Shown piece by piece: positions 46,006 to 56,876 of a DNA stretch of 64,000 nt (position 1 is its first letter; the number at the start of each line of letters is the position of its first letter). Source of the stretch: Pyrenochaeta sp. MPI-SDFR-AT-0127 (lineage: Eukaryota; Ascomycota; Dothideomycetes; Pleosporales; Cucurbitariaceae); the NCBI GenBank assembly GCA_020747015.1, contig JAGTJM010000041.1:62001-126000 (forward strand), read 5' to 3'. A model generated the notes under the pieces. It was not told where the DNA came from, did not search any database, and saw nothing but the letters and a program-made list of their open reading frames with translations. Position numbers and translations under genes: made by a program.

Positions 46006-47299
46006 TTTGTTTGCTGGCCGAATGCTTGGGTTGAGGGTACAGCGGCTGTAGTAGTCAATAAAGCTACAAATTTGTGCGGTGAACGTGAAAAGGATTCTGG
46101 GAGTAAATGTGTAGGGTGCCCAAGAAATGTTTTTATAGTATTGGTGAGCGGCGTACTGTCTTTCACTGCGAAATGTAGGCATCTATCCTCCCCTGGAAAC
46201 AGCATGAACACCATTTCACTCACCTTCCGCTCTCTCTGCACACCTTGTGTCAGGCTGGATAATGTAAAGGTAGTACATTGATGGTCACACCCGACGGGAA
46301 GGGCTGAAGTATAGTGAAAAGAGGAGCCACAAAACACGAACAACCGGCCTGAAATGGTATAAGCTGCCCTAGTTAGACTGAATGCCGAGGAGCTTTAAGC
46401 CGGACTCATTAAGGAATATTAGGCTATGCAGGTGTATAGAGGGCCTAGGTATATGACTGAGATTAGGATATGATTGAAGCAGCGTGGAGGTAGTCGTTGA
46501 TCAATGACAGGGACAATATAGGTTGTTCGAAGAGGTGAATGACTCCAGCACGGTCTACGGTTTTATTTTTTTTGACTCTGTTTAGAGCATTAAACACGCC
46601 CAAGCCTGCCGCCGGTGGGTAACGTAACCAAAGAATAGTAAGTAAAATGAGAAAGCTGTCGTATTGTTCAAAAACCCAACAAATGCAGCCGACTAGTGGT
46701 TGTGGCGTGATTTTTCAAAAAAACTTCATTGAAAACATCTTCATCTGCATACGGTGCAGGAAAAATGGGGTGACCAGGCACTTGCCACTATGGTATCTAG
46801 GTTGTTAAAGTTTAGGGGGGACATCAAACAGGTTGTAGCACGAACTTAAAACGACATCTAAAATCTCAACCCTCCTAAAACAACCGCATACTATGCTACT
46901 ATCGCTGCCTGTATCGAACTAAAACGCACGCAACAGCGTCCTCTTAGTAAAAATGGCAGGAAATCAGACTTTGAAAGTGATATACACAGAGGTGATGTGC
47001 TATTTAGGGTTCGTTGAAGTGTGTCGAGGTCCTGATTATCCATCGGATTTTACTCCGATACCTCCCTTGTCGTCTCCAAACAGCTATCGAAATATAGAGT
47101 CAAAGCGTAGCGTGCACGGCCCAGGCCAAGATTGACTTAAATCATACAGACTCCGCATGGTGCAAGTTGTCTGTCCCTCGGAAAATTACGTCCACGTCGT
47201 CCGAACGGAACCGCATCCTACAAGGGGCCTACAGGGGCGCAAATACGGAGAAGCTTGGCTGCCGGCTCGGTGCATCGGGGCATCGTCACCGGCACCCGG
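46006..47299. other. divergent intergenic region, membrane protein / Zn2Cys6 factor
   Basis: About 1.3 kb. The sequence includes AT-rich stretches and a T-run (46,561-46,571). Near the transcription factor start is a CCG-N2-CGG box (47201-47208), listed separately. No gene is supportable. Confidence 0.5.
47201..47208. promoter_or_regulatory. possible Zn2Cys6 binding box CCG-N2-CGG
   Basis: CCGAACGG, an everted CGG pair, lies about 90 bp upstream of the Zn2Cys6 factor's first ATG and is followed by another CCG at 47211. Zn2Cys6 dimers bind CGG triplets in inverted, everted or direct arrangement, so autoregulation is possible. Short CGG pairs also occur by chance. Confidence 0.3.
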
Positions 47300-49631
47300 A
47301 TGAATCGCCTACATAAGGATGCCGCCATGCCTTCACAACGAGATCCCCAAACTTTGATCATGCCAAGCAACAGCCCAGAGGACGTTCGGGTCGGAGTAAA
47401 TGAGCAGGATGCCAAGAGTACATCCTGTGCTGTCGATGGCCTAGCTTGCAATGGATGTCGCAAGTCTAAGCTACGTTGCTCACGGGACCGACCCAGTTGC
47501 GCACATTGCAGAAAAACGGGTGTGTATATCACCATCGCTGTGTAGTCCTACTGACCATCAACAGGGCTTGATTGCATCTACGAGACCAAGCGAATCAAGC
47601 CAGGACTGAAAGCAGGCGCGGTGGAGAACATCCATAGGAGACTCGGTAGCGTGCCCATCATGCAGTATTAGTAACCGGTGCTCAGATGATGCAGATGATT
47701 TGGAACGACGAATTACCGACCAAGAAACAACTAACTTGGACCCAAGTCGTCCCGATGGCAATGCCGATAAAAACATCAACGGAAGCACTGGAGAATCGGC
47801 GGCTCAAAATATCCTGCTGTTACTAGCTCAAGAGCTCCCCAAGCTGATCCATGCCCCTAAAAGCCATTCCATCGCGACTCCAGCATCCAGCGAGAGAAGC
47901 AACAAGCGCCGACGTTTGGATGGGGACGATGTTGGATCCTCTGGAATACTTTCCTTTGATGATACTCCACTACTGCCGGAGCCTCAAACTCTGGAAGCAA
48001 TAGTAACAGCCTACTTCTTCCATGTCCATCCTTGGATTCCAATGATTCACCAAACGAGATTTATCCAAAGATTTCGCGATGAGACGGAGCAGAAGCAACT
48101 CCATGTCATTCTTCACGCCATGATCATTGCTGCTTCCAAGTTTGTGCCAGGCGCCTGGGCAGTTACACACGCAATGCAACGCGCACGCCATTGGGTAGTC
48201 TACACAGCAATGGATCGCATGTCCCTCGAAAGTTTACAAGCCCTGATCATCCTGGCATTCAATGACATTGGCAGCGGCAATGCGGCCAAAGCCTGGTCTG
48301 TTATTGGGTCCCTCACGAGAACCGTCGAGTACACACAATTAGCGCAAGAGCAGGAGGACGGAGAACACCGACCATTTTGCCAGCCTTACGCTTCTCTGCG
48401 ACATACAGATGACTGGACTGAAGTAGAAGAGCGGCGCAGGGTTTTCTGGAACGTGTTCCTCCTAGACAGATTTTGCTCAGCCACGATGGGATGGAATACA
48501 AGTTTAACATCAGACGATGTCTACCGGAGACTACCTTGTGATGGCCACTTGTGGCGGAAACAAAAGCCTGTTGTGACGCCATACTTTGGTATCTGGGACA
48601 AGTCAAAGGGTCGCATCGGTAACCCAATTGGATCAGTATCTCGCTATCCGTCTCCAACGCAATCCCGAAACGATGTTGAAGACCACAGCCAACCAAGCAG
48701 CATTCTAACGTCCGGTCCCTCCCAGAACTTTACGACGGACATGTCCACCGTTGGCGCCCTTGCGTACAACATTGAAGCCATGGAGTCAATGAGTCGCGTG
48801 ATGAGCTACTTCCTACAACAGAAAATCAATATCCGCGACCACAATGAGATTGGCTCCTGGTTGACACGGTTCAAGGAACTGGATCTGCGCCTTGTGCATT
48901 GGAAAATGCTGCTCCCACAGCGATGGAAAGCAAACCCAAATCTCACAAGACACGTGCCACTGATGGACCCGAATCTAACCACAGCACATGTCACCCACAA
49001 TGCTTCTATGATATTGCTGCACCAACTTATCGCCTACCCGCCTATATACTGGGGGTTCCGAAGTAGGTTACCTAGCAGCTGTAGCGCAGAGGCTTGCTAC
49101 TGCGCCGGTGTCGAGATTGCAACAATCACCGAGAAGTACCTTGGCAAATCACCAGCTGGGTCGCCTATTGGCAGCCAGTACGCCTTCTGTTTGTTTATCG
49201 CTGCCCGGGTATTACTTGCGCACTGGCGATATACTGCCGGCAACCAACTATCACCCGAGTTTTGGTCCCTTATGCAGAGCCTCGAAGAAATGTCGCGCCG
49301 ATGGACGGCTTATTCGGAAAAGGCTCCCGGTGAACAAGATTTGTTTACCAAGTACGCTGGCCGATTAAAAGAGCTCTATGAGCTGTGCGCAACAGACGAA
49401 TCTTATCAAATCAACGTTATGGACTATACAAACGATATCAATCACCATCATGGCCACAGAGGAACGGATGGATCCTACGAGGATTGGCCAGAGGTTCCCG
49501 ACTCGACAGATTTCAATACCATGGCCCAGATTATGCTCGACCAAAATTTCATGGGCACCGACCGTGTAATTGCATTTGATGACGGAAGCATGTTTACAGC
49601 TCCTTTTGAGTCTGGCCCTTCTGCTTGGTAA
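47300..49631 (+). CDS. Zn2Cys6 fungal transcription factor, cluster-linked
   Basis: Exons 47300-47519, 47565-47645 and 47686-49631, giving 748 aa from the first in-frame ATG; ATGs at 47327 and 47360 are alternatives. The binuclear zinc cluster is intact: Cys50, 53, 60, 67, 70 and 77 (CNGCRKSKLRC ... CAHC ... DC). Its last Cys is supplied only after the first splice. A short linker and an acidic segment follow, then the 'fungal-specific TF' middle homology region from about residue 200 (TLEAIVTAYFFHVHPWIPMIH ... EERRRVFWNVFLLDRFCS). This architecture resembles regulators of plant-polysaccharide breakdown such as XlnR/AmyR-like factors. It is nuclear. It lies next to GH88 (3' ends facing, about 320 bp apart), so it is the likely regulator of that gene group. 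The second intron is only 40 nt. Confidence 0.9.
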
Positions 49632-49952
49632 CATTCCTAAATTATAGGCTGGATACCTTCACGGCTGTTTTATCCGACGAAATCTCCGACAAAATCTCCG
49701 AGTATAGTACATTGAAGTACAACGCAGTCCGTTAAGTTCGAAGACAATTTCGACGTTCGGTCTGCGCACGCACTTGAAAAATGGGAGGATATTTATGACT
49801 TGTTTGTATAATAATCTTGAGGCTTGGTGGCGCAAATACTCTATCATTTCTGGTCCAACTCCGGTGTAATCAAAATGCATCAAAGAACGAAATCAGGTGC
49901 CAACATTAGCTCCTCTTGCATTGCGCAAACAGCTTACCTAACTGCGAATACT
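49632..49952. other. convergent intergenic region
   Basis: 321 bp between the 3' ends of the Zn2Cys6 factor (+) and GH88 (-). No gene is visible; probably two facing 3' UTRs. Confidence 0.5.
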
Positions 49953-51683
49953 TTAATGTAGGCCCATGCGAAGCAACCGATTTCCGAATTCAACCAAGTA
50001 ATAGTCCCCATACACCAACCCGTGATTTGCATACCGCTTTCGCGCATTTCTGTTATTATTCGCGGTGCCAAATTTCAATATTCCGTCGTAGCGACATCCT
50101 AATATCGCATCTTCTGCGCGAATATGCTGGTATGGACCGGAAACGAGCTGCATCTTCTCTGGTGCTAGTGCGAAGCTCAGAGTATCTTCCACAATGGCGA
50201 TGGCAGCTTTGCGGAACCGCGTCGACAGGCTGACTTGATCGATGCTTGCTAGTGCTTGGGAGAGAATGAGCATTCCATTTGCCGCGATGACACCAGCGGA
50301 TGAGTCTCGCAAAGGGTTGTTCTCATCCTCAATCGGCGCGTCGAAGTCCCACAGGGGCACATATCGCCCCTTGATTACACAGGCTGGAGCTGTCTCGAGG
50401 CGATACAAGAAGTACTCTGCCAATCCACATGATGCTGCAAGGAAGCGAAGGTCCCTCGTCCACGTGTATGTCTCGGCGTACCCAAAGATCCCCCATGCTT
50501 GTCCTCTAGACCACGTCGAATCGTCCTCATATCCTTGTGCTGTCATGCGACGCTTCAAGTCACCAGACCTGGGATCAATATTTGCAACATGGCATGTCGA
50601 GTACCATTGGCCTCTGTACACGTCTTTCGAAGTTGACAGTACAGGTTCCGGACGCAGATGGGATTGGAGTAACGTTACTGCATGCGCTTTGGCAATCTCA
50701 GAAAGAGTCGGATCTTGAGCATGATGCGCTGCATAAAACAGCAGATCAAGATTGCACATGCTATCAATAATCACAATCATATTCTCTTTTTGATCTATGA
50801 TTTCGATATCCTTCTTTTTCAGCAGGTCCCAGCTCCTAATTGCTTTTGCTGATGATACATATCGAGTTGCTAAGCTTCGTGCTGCTTTCACGATGGATTC
50901 CAGACTCCGCGGGTTTCCAAAGAGCTCCCAGTCGGCGCGAAGAGCAGGCATGATGATAAAGCCAATATCGTGGGTGTCGGTCCGCCCATCCATTCCACGT
51001 ATTGGTTCGCTCCATGCACGACAAAGTGTTGTTAGCTGGTTGCGCAGATGTGTGAGGTTGATTGACGCTGATAACTCTATGGTTTGTGGGTACTTGGTGA
51101 GCCGCTCCAGAAGTGCGTACAGTGTGCCAGGAAAGAATCCGCATGTCCAAAAGTCGGCTTCACGCAAACTATAACTACCATCATGGCCCTCTTCATGCGG
51201 AACGATCTCGGGAAACGCAGTCGGTAGCGAGCCTAGGGCGACTTGTGCTGTTCGAAGTATCTTTGCGGCGATGTTCTCTGCGTAAAGTTCGGGGACCAAA
51301 TCGGCTATTGAGATTCCGGACAGGAAGGAGCTCATGAGCGGTTCATCAGGACCACATTCTGAGGGTGGTGTGCTGGTAAGTGGCGTAGAGTTTTGTTCAG
51401 ATACGCCTTCTGTGTCGCTCACTGACAACTCTGAGGTTTGTTCAGGGATCGTCTCGTGGGTCAACAGAAGATCGACTTCCGCTTTGCAGGCTGGTGCATC
51501 ATTTTTCCAAGCAGAAAGATCCGGTAGAGCATCGGGGTTGTGTGTGCTTTCTTTGACTGACGCATCGATCGCAGCTGGCAGAACTACTGCTTTCGTTTTA
51601 TCTATGGGTGAGTCAAGAGACATTTGATCCGCAGGTACCAGCTGACTATCTATAGTATCCAACCCTGGGGCTGAAGAAGACAT
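49953..51683 (-). CDS. glycoside hydrolase family 88 (unsaturated glucuronyl hydrolase-like)
   Basis: Intronless, 576 aa from the ATG at 51683. The GH88 domain begins near residue 115 and runs to the end. Recognisable family stretches are WTCGFFPGTLYALLERL, HDIGFIIMPALRADW, MIVIIDSMCNLDLLFYAA, the core DDSTWSRGQAWGIFGYAETY, RDSSAGVIAANG and YGDYYLVEFGNRLL. GH88 enzymes remove the 4,5-unsaturated uronic acid left by polysaccharide lyases, by hydrating the double bond. The two key Asp residues probably lie in the HDIGF and IIDSM segments. The first ~115 residues are an Asp/Glu/Ser/Thr/Pro-rich extension with no signal peptide, unusual for the family, so the enzyme is probably intracellular. It is divergent from the MFS gene at 52319 and sits within an apparent uronide-use cluster. 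Confidence 0.9.
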   Translation of the reverse strand: MSSSAPGLDTIDSQLVPADQMSLDSPIDKTKAVVLPAAIDASVKESTHNPDALPDLSAWKNDAPACKAEVDLLLTHETIPEQTSELSVSDTEGVSEQNSTPLTSTPPSECGPDEPLMSSFLSGISIADLVPELYAENIAAKILRTAQVALGSLPTAFPEIVPHEEGHDGSYSLREADFWTCGFFPGTLYALLERLTKYPQTIELSASINLTHLRNQLTTLCRAWSEPIRGMDGRTDTHDIGFIIMPALRADWELFGNPRSLESIVKAARSLATRYVSSAKAIRSWDLLKKKDIEIIDQKENMIVIIDSMCNLDLLFYAAHHAQDPTLSEIAKAHAVTLLQSHLRPEPVLSTSKDVYRGQWYSTCHVANIDPRSGDLKRRMTAQGYEDDSTWSRGQAWGIFGYAETYTWTRDLRFLAASCGLAEYFLYRLETAPACVIKGRYVPLWDFDAPIEDENNPLRDSSAGVIAANGMLILSQALASIDQVSLSTRFRKAAIAIVEDTLSFALAPEKMQLVSGPYQHIRAEDAILGCRYDGILKFGTANNNRNARKRYANHGLVYGDYYLVEFGNRLLRMGLH

Positions 51684-52318
51684 GTCGTTTGAAGTATGAA
51701 TCACTTCACTGGTATTGTTCTTAATGGATGTACGAGAATTTTGCTTTGTATTAGATGCTAGTGCAGTAAAAGGCTCAAAATGTGGTTGTTGTTAGATGTC
51801 CATGAAGAATTGTGTGGCTGCGAAGGATGACGAATGACATGAAATTTATTGAACATGCAGCATATGCATAATTATGGAGTCATTCCGATCCTGAAGTATC
51901 CCAACACACTGACTAACTTCATAATTCTTCCGAGACACTTTGGCCTCAAGTCACGATACAGTGAAGGATGTTAAGAGCATTCCTCCGATGGCCGAGTCCA
52001 AAAGTCCGCTACCGATCCCCAAGATCTGTATTGCTCGCGATTGGAGTTCGGCAGGACGGGTCCGGTGGCTTTTACCCCATCAATCTGCGCCACCAGCGCG
52101 GGGTTGGCCCAAACAAGGGTTAGGTACACCGATAGGTCAAGCGAAAACACCAACCTTGAGCAGTGTCATTTTTGTAGGCATGGAGAGACCGGGGGACGCT
52201 GGTCGCATGCGCTGGATACTTAAACATCCATGAGTGCTCATAGATTGTCGCTCCCCCATCTGCACTACCATCGCCAAACCCCCCTGCGACATCTATTGTC
52301 GGCTCTCCCTCATTCATA
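51684..52318. promoter_or_regulatory. divergent promoter region, GH88 / MFS transporter
   Basis: 635 bp separate the GH88 and MFS start codons, so one region probably serves both. It holds a group of CGG triplets at 52049-52064: CGG-N5-CGG, then CGG-N2-CCG (52057-52064). Such triplets suit Zn2Cys6 regulators like the one encoded nearby. The assignment rests on orientation and motif only. Confidence 0.45.
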
Positions 52319-54140
52319 ATGCCCCCAATGCAGGATGAGATCCGGGTCGCACCCACCGACAGCGACAGGAATCCCGTTGTGTTGGTCAATGGCAAGGAAG
52401 TCGTTGTCAGCTCCGCAACGGAGAAGCCCAAGCGCTCTTTGTGGGTTGCTTGGATGTACATCTTTGACGTAAGTTTAGATATTGTTGGAGAGGCCGGGAG
52501 AACTTCAGTCCACTATTCCACTATTCAAATCATTGCATATTCCACATCATGGAGCTAGGCACTTTGATAGAGATTCAGCTAACTTGGGTCACAGTGGTAC
52601 CCGAGTCATTACTCCCCCGAAGAGAAGAAGCTGGTCCGCAAGCTCGATTGCATCCTGCTTACGCTCTGCTGCTTGTGCTTCTACATCAAGTGGCTTGATC
52701 AGAATGCGTTAAACACGGCCTACTGGTCTGGCATGCGTGAAGAACTCAAAATTAAAGGGAACGAGTACTCTCTCTTCGGTACATTTTACAATATTGGATA
52801 CATGGTGTTTGAGATCCCCAGCATGATGATCATCTCACGCCCTAAGCTCGCCCGATATTACGTCCCGACCATGGAAGTCCTTTGGTCCATCTTGACATTC
52901 ACCCAATGCCGTCTGAGCAGTGTCCCGCAGATCTACGGCCTCCGATTTCTTCTTGGTTTCCTCGAGACTCCTGCGGCCACTGGCTCAATCTACATTCTGA
53001 CATCCTGGTACCGCGCCGACGAAGTCTTCAAACGCGCCGGTGTTTGGTATGTCTCTAGCAATGCAGGCGCTATGTTCAGTGGTTATCTACAAGCTGCAGC
53101 CCACAAGGGCCTCAATGGTGTTGCAGGCATGTCAGGTTGGAGATGGCTATTCGTAAGTGTCTGTATTCAATGTTGCACGTGACACGCGCACTGACCATGT
53201 ACCCCCTTGATAGATCATCGACGGCTCCATCAGTTTACCAATTGGAATTGCTGGCTTCTTCTTATATCCTGGCCTTCCTACTAGCCCTAAAGTTTGGTGG
53301 CTGACTGAAGATGAACGCAAGCTTGCCGTCGCCCGTATGCAGAGCCAAGGTACTAAGCAAAGTGGAAAGATTGGCAAGCGTATGCTCAAGCGCGTCTTCA
53401 CCCATTGGCATTTCTATGTCGCAGTCTTCACGTATGTCTTCTTCCAATGTACATCTTACGTCAGCGGCCAAATGCAGGCTTGGCTCAAGAAAGAGGCGGA
53501 CTTGCATAAAACCTACACGATCGAGGAGATCAACCTCATTCCAACTGGCGTGCAAGGCGTGGCTATTGTATGCGGTATTCTGATCACGAGTTTGGTCATG
53601 ATTTATCCGATGTGGATTGTTTTCTCCTGCGTAACGGCTGTTCTTCTGTTCTCGAATGTGTGCCTGCGCATATGGTACATCCCGCTCAGTCTTCACTGTA
53701 AGTTTCGTGGCCTCTCATATCAGGAACACTACAAAACTAATGTGATTTCAGTCCTCTGTTACTACCTGCTCGGTTTGACTTCCTGTGTCACTCCCATTCT
53801 GTTCCCTTGGGTCAACGTAATAATGAAAGACGACAACGAAGCGCGCTCTTTCACAACAGGCGCCATGATGACCATTGGTTGGGCATTCTTCTCCTTCTAC
53901 CCCATCACCGTATTCCCAATTCTTGAAGCACCGAAGTGGACCAAGGGCTACACGGTGAACATTGTATTCATTCTGTGTTACTGGACTATATTCATGATTG
54001 GACAATACTTGTGGATTCGGGAAGAGCGCACGAAGAAGTACGACATTAACGCACCTGAGGATGAGGATGAATTGAAAAAGCCAGATGCGGTGCACGTTGA
54101 GATTATGGATGGTAAGGAGGCAAAGGAAACAAGGGCTTGA
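52319..54140 (+). CDS. MFS transporter, Dal5/ACS (anion:cation symporter)-like
   Basis: Exons 52319-52468, 52595-53152, 53214-53697 and 53752-54140, giving 526 aa. The opening of the ACS/allantoate permease family is clear. A hydrophilic N-terminus leads into EEKKLVRKLDCILLTLCCLCFYIKWLDQNALNTAYWSGM, followed by GYMVFEIPSMMII and LRFLLGFLETPAATGSIYILTSWY. About 12 membrane segments are present, with a hydrophilic central loop (WLTEDERKLAVARMQ). The last intron is 54 nt without an in-frame stop; removal restores SLHFLCYYLLG. Fungal members carry small organic anions, vitamins, allantoate or sugar acids, and related carriers sit beside uronide genes. Here it is divergent to GH88 and 250 bp upstream of DUF2264, so an (unsaturated) uronic acid or short oligo-uronide is a reasonable but unproven cargo. 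Confidence 0.88.
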
Positions 54141-54300
54141 GCGAACTGAAGGGTCCCTGGGGAACGACAAGTAGTTTAACAACGTCTTATCTGGCGTAGA
54201 TATAATTAGTGTATTTGGTAAAATCACACAAGAAACGCTTCACACGATACTGCTCATCGGCATTTTGATCGTTCTCGGATTAAGTTCGCATTTTAATGTT

Positions 54301-54309
54301 CCGAAGCGG
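54301..54309. promoter_or_regulatory. possible Zn2Cys6 binding box CCG-N3-CGG
   Basis: CCGAAGCGG lies about 85 bp upstream of the DUF2264 start codon, near a TATA-like CATATAAG at 54320-54327. The everted CGG arrangement resembles the one upstream of the Zn2Cys6 factor (47201-47208), with a spacer one base longer. Confidence 0.3.
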
Positions 54310-54392
54310 GGAATGCGTTGCATATAAGGAGACCAGATGCCCCCAAAAAAAGTTCGTGGCCATTCCTCGCTCCAAGACAGATCTTTTCAATC

Positions 54393-56618
54393 ATGTCACC
54401 GCTTCATGGATTTTCCGACAACCCTTTTCGTACGCGCTCGGATCTCATTCGTGGAGCACTCGCTCTCATCACACCGCTTGATCAGTATAAATCTGCGGAG
54501 TATGCTCGCATTAAAATCGCAACATCTACAGGCGCTGGCTTCAGTGAAACGGCTGCGCAACTCGAAGGCTTTGCGCGCCCACTTTGGGTTGTTGCTGGCT
54601 TGCTTCGCTTGGAAGATCTCAAGTTGGACCCTGAGCTTCAGGCGACTACTTCCCGCCTCGAAACATGGATCGCAGGACTCAAAGCTGGCACCAATCCAAA
54701 ATCGCTGGAGTACTGGGGTGATGTTTTCAGCTTTGACCAGAGAATGGTTGAAATGGAGTCCATTGCCTATAGCCTGCTCTGTTACCCTGAAGCCTTCAGC
54801 TTCCCAAACGACCAAGACGCGCGCAAGAACCTCATAGCATGGCTGCGACAGATTAATGACCACAAGATGCCACAGAGCAATTGGCTATGGTTCCGCGTCT
54901 TGGTCAATCTAGCCCTCGTCCAAGCTCTTGGCGTTCCATTAGAAGAAGTGAAGGGGCACATTGATGAAAGCCTGAAAGCGCTAGACACCTTCTATATTTC
55001 TGATGGATGGAGCAGTGATGGCCTGTGGTGCGACGACAGAAAGCAAGCAGACTACTACTCTGGTAGTTTTGCGATTCAATTCGCCCAGCTACTCTTCATC
55101 CGCTTTGCACCCGAGTATGATCATCAGCGGACAGAAAAGTACAGAAAACAGGCGCAAGACTTTGCACAGAATTACTGGCGGTACTTTGCGCCCAACGGTG
55201 CAGCGATACCTTTCGGTCGAAGCCTCACATACAGATTCGCATTTGCAGCTTTCTGGGCCACGGCTGCAATTTCAGGAGTGCAACTCCCCGCTCCTGTCGA
55301 TCATATTGGCACTGTGAAGGGCATACTATTGAGACACTTGAGGTGGTGGGCAAACCAGCCTCATATATTCAACCCAGATGGGACACCAACGATAGGGTAC
55401 ACATATCCGAACATGTATCTTGCAGAGGACTATAACTCGCCGCAGTCAGTATACTGGTGCTTGAAATCCTTTCTTGTTCTTGGATTAGCGGAAGATCACC
55501 CGTTTTGGACCAGCGAAGAACTTCCCAGCCCTGCATCACAAGACTCGATGTCCCTTGAGGATATCAAGATTCTCCAGCCACCACGACATATCTTGTGCAA
55601 CACACCTCAGCACACCTTCCTCTTATCCTCAGGCCAATCAACGGCCAAGAAGTTCAAAGCGCGCGAGGCTAAATATGGGAAATTCGCCTACTCCTCTGCT
55701 TTTGGTCTTAGTGTGCCGTGCGGTCCTTTCCTCGAGCAACAAGCACCAGACTCGACGCTTGCAGTGTGCTTTGAAGATGACGAAGAGAACTGGAAGGTGC
55801 GTTGGGACCCGTTTGATGTGCGGAGTGGAAACTTGGTGGTGGATGGCAAGAATGTGCCGACGCTGGTGAGTTCCTGGAAACCATGGAAGCGAGGGGAGGT
55901 TACGATACGAACTACGCTTGTGCCCCCAGTCAAGAAATGGGCTGGATGGAGTATAAGGGTGCATTGCGTTGAGTGGATGCCGTTTAGTGGCAATAAAACA
56001 GAATTGCGATTAGTTGACTGTGGATTCGCAGCCAATGCGCAGACGACAAGTGACACGTCGATCTTTGAGCAGCCTGTAGAAACTTCATTCGAAGCTAGTA
56101 GAAGGGGTGAAGTCGCGGAGGGATGGTGGAACGACGAGAACAGCGCCATTGTGCTATCTGCGTCCGGCGCCAGTGGTACTGCAGACCTGACGGACGCCTT
56201 CATCCCAGATTCACCGACAAACAAAAATGCACGGAGCAAGGCCACCATTATTCGTGCTGATCCGAACACGTAAGTGTTTTCAATCTAGCCTCCAGGGAAT
56301 TGTCCCTATTTGTATCAGTTGCTATTGTATCAGTTGCTATTGTATCAGTTGCTATTGTATCGATTGCTATTGTATCAATTGCTAACTATGGCTTTCGATA
56401 GAAACATAATCGCCCAACGAAGTCTCATACCAGCAGCTGAGCATCGCTTGCAGCCCAGCGAGCAACGAAACACCTTCTCATTTGTCACTGGAGTCTTTGC
56501 AGTTGAAGCATCAGCAAGCGCAAGTGTTATGGAGGTGTGGAAGATGTGGCATAATCGGCCGAGTGGCCGTATAGTTACAAATGCTGAGGGTGAGCAGATC
56601 GAACTGGGTAGTTCTTGA
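54393..56618 (+). CDS. DUF2264 protein, probable glycan-processing enzyme
   Basis: Exons 54393-56269 and 56402-56618, giving 697 aa from MSPLHGFSDNPF; the open frame further upstream has no ATG. The N-terminal ~400 residues are an alpha/alpha-barrel-like DUF2264 domain. Marker stretches are NPFRTRSDLIRGALALITPL, AGFSETAAQLEGFARPLW, NWLWFRVLVNLAL, DGWSSDGLW, FAPNGAAIPFGRSLTYRFAF and YTYPNMYLAEDYNSPQSVYW. The C-terminal part is beta-rich and continues after the intron (NTNIIAQRSLIPAAEH), as the family requires. There is no signal peptide. DUF2264 proteins are widespread in bacterial polysaccharide loci. I believe some are now classed as a glucuronidase family, but I am not certain of that. Its place downstream of the MFS and GH88 genes suggests action on the imported uronide. 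The intron carries a 15-bp tandem repeat. Confidence 0.88.
56311..56385. repeat. 15-bp minisatellite, five units, inside the DUF2264 intron
   Basis: Three identical units TGTATCAGTTGCTAT (56311-56355) are followed by two variants, TGTATCGATTGCTAT and TGTATCAATTGCTAA. All lie within the 132-nt intron 56270-56401. The last variant ends in GCTAAC, a good branch-point sequence, about 15 nt before the acceptor. Unit length is a multiple of three and the units contain no stop in one frame. Confidence 0.92.
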
Positions 56619-56876
56619 CTGCTGGTCTCAAGATTTGGCAATTTACTGCATAATGCGGAAATGCGTATCGGTGGCAGTTTATGCAAATAGAATGCAATGG
56701 GAATACTTTGAACGTCACTTGCCATCCGTTTGCAGATTTGCGGAGCTGGTTGTTCGCCTTTCAAAGCGATGAATTCGCCGTCAACGACGGTCTCAAACTT
56801 GGTTTCATAAGCAAAATCTGCATGGAGATACCCATCACAATCTCAATTCTCTGTCGAGGGCTATAGAGACGGGCTA

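Noticed and set aside
45820..46182. 120-codon minus-strand ORF rich in His, Arg and Pro over the start of the small membrane protein
   Set aside because: It overlaps the spliced membrane-protein model in a different frame and has no hydrophobic helix or motif of its own.
54318..54392. N-terminal extension of the DUF2264 frame
   Set aside because: The extension begins without an ATG, and the family's typical start (NPFRTRSDL region) follows the ATG at 54393 closely.
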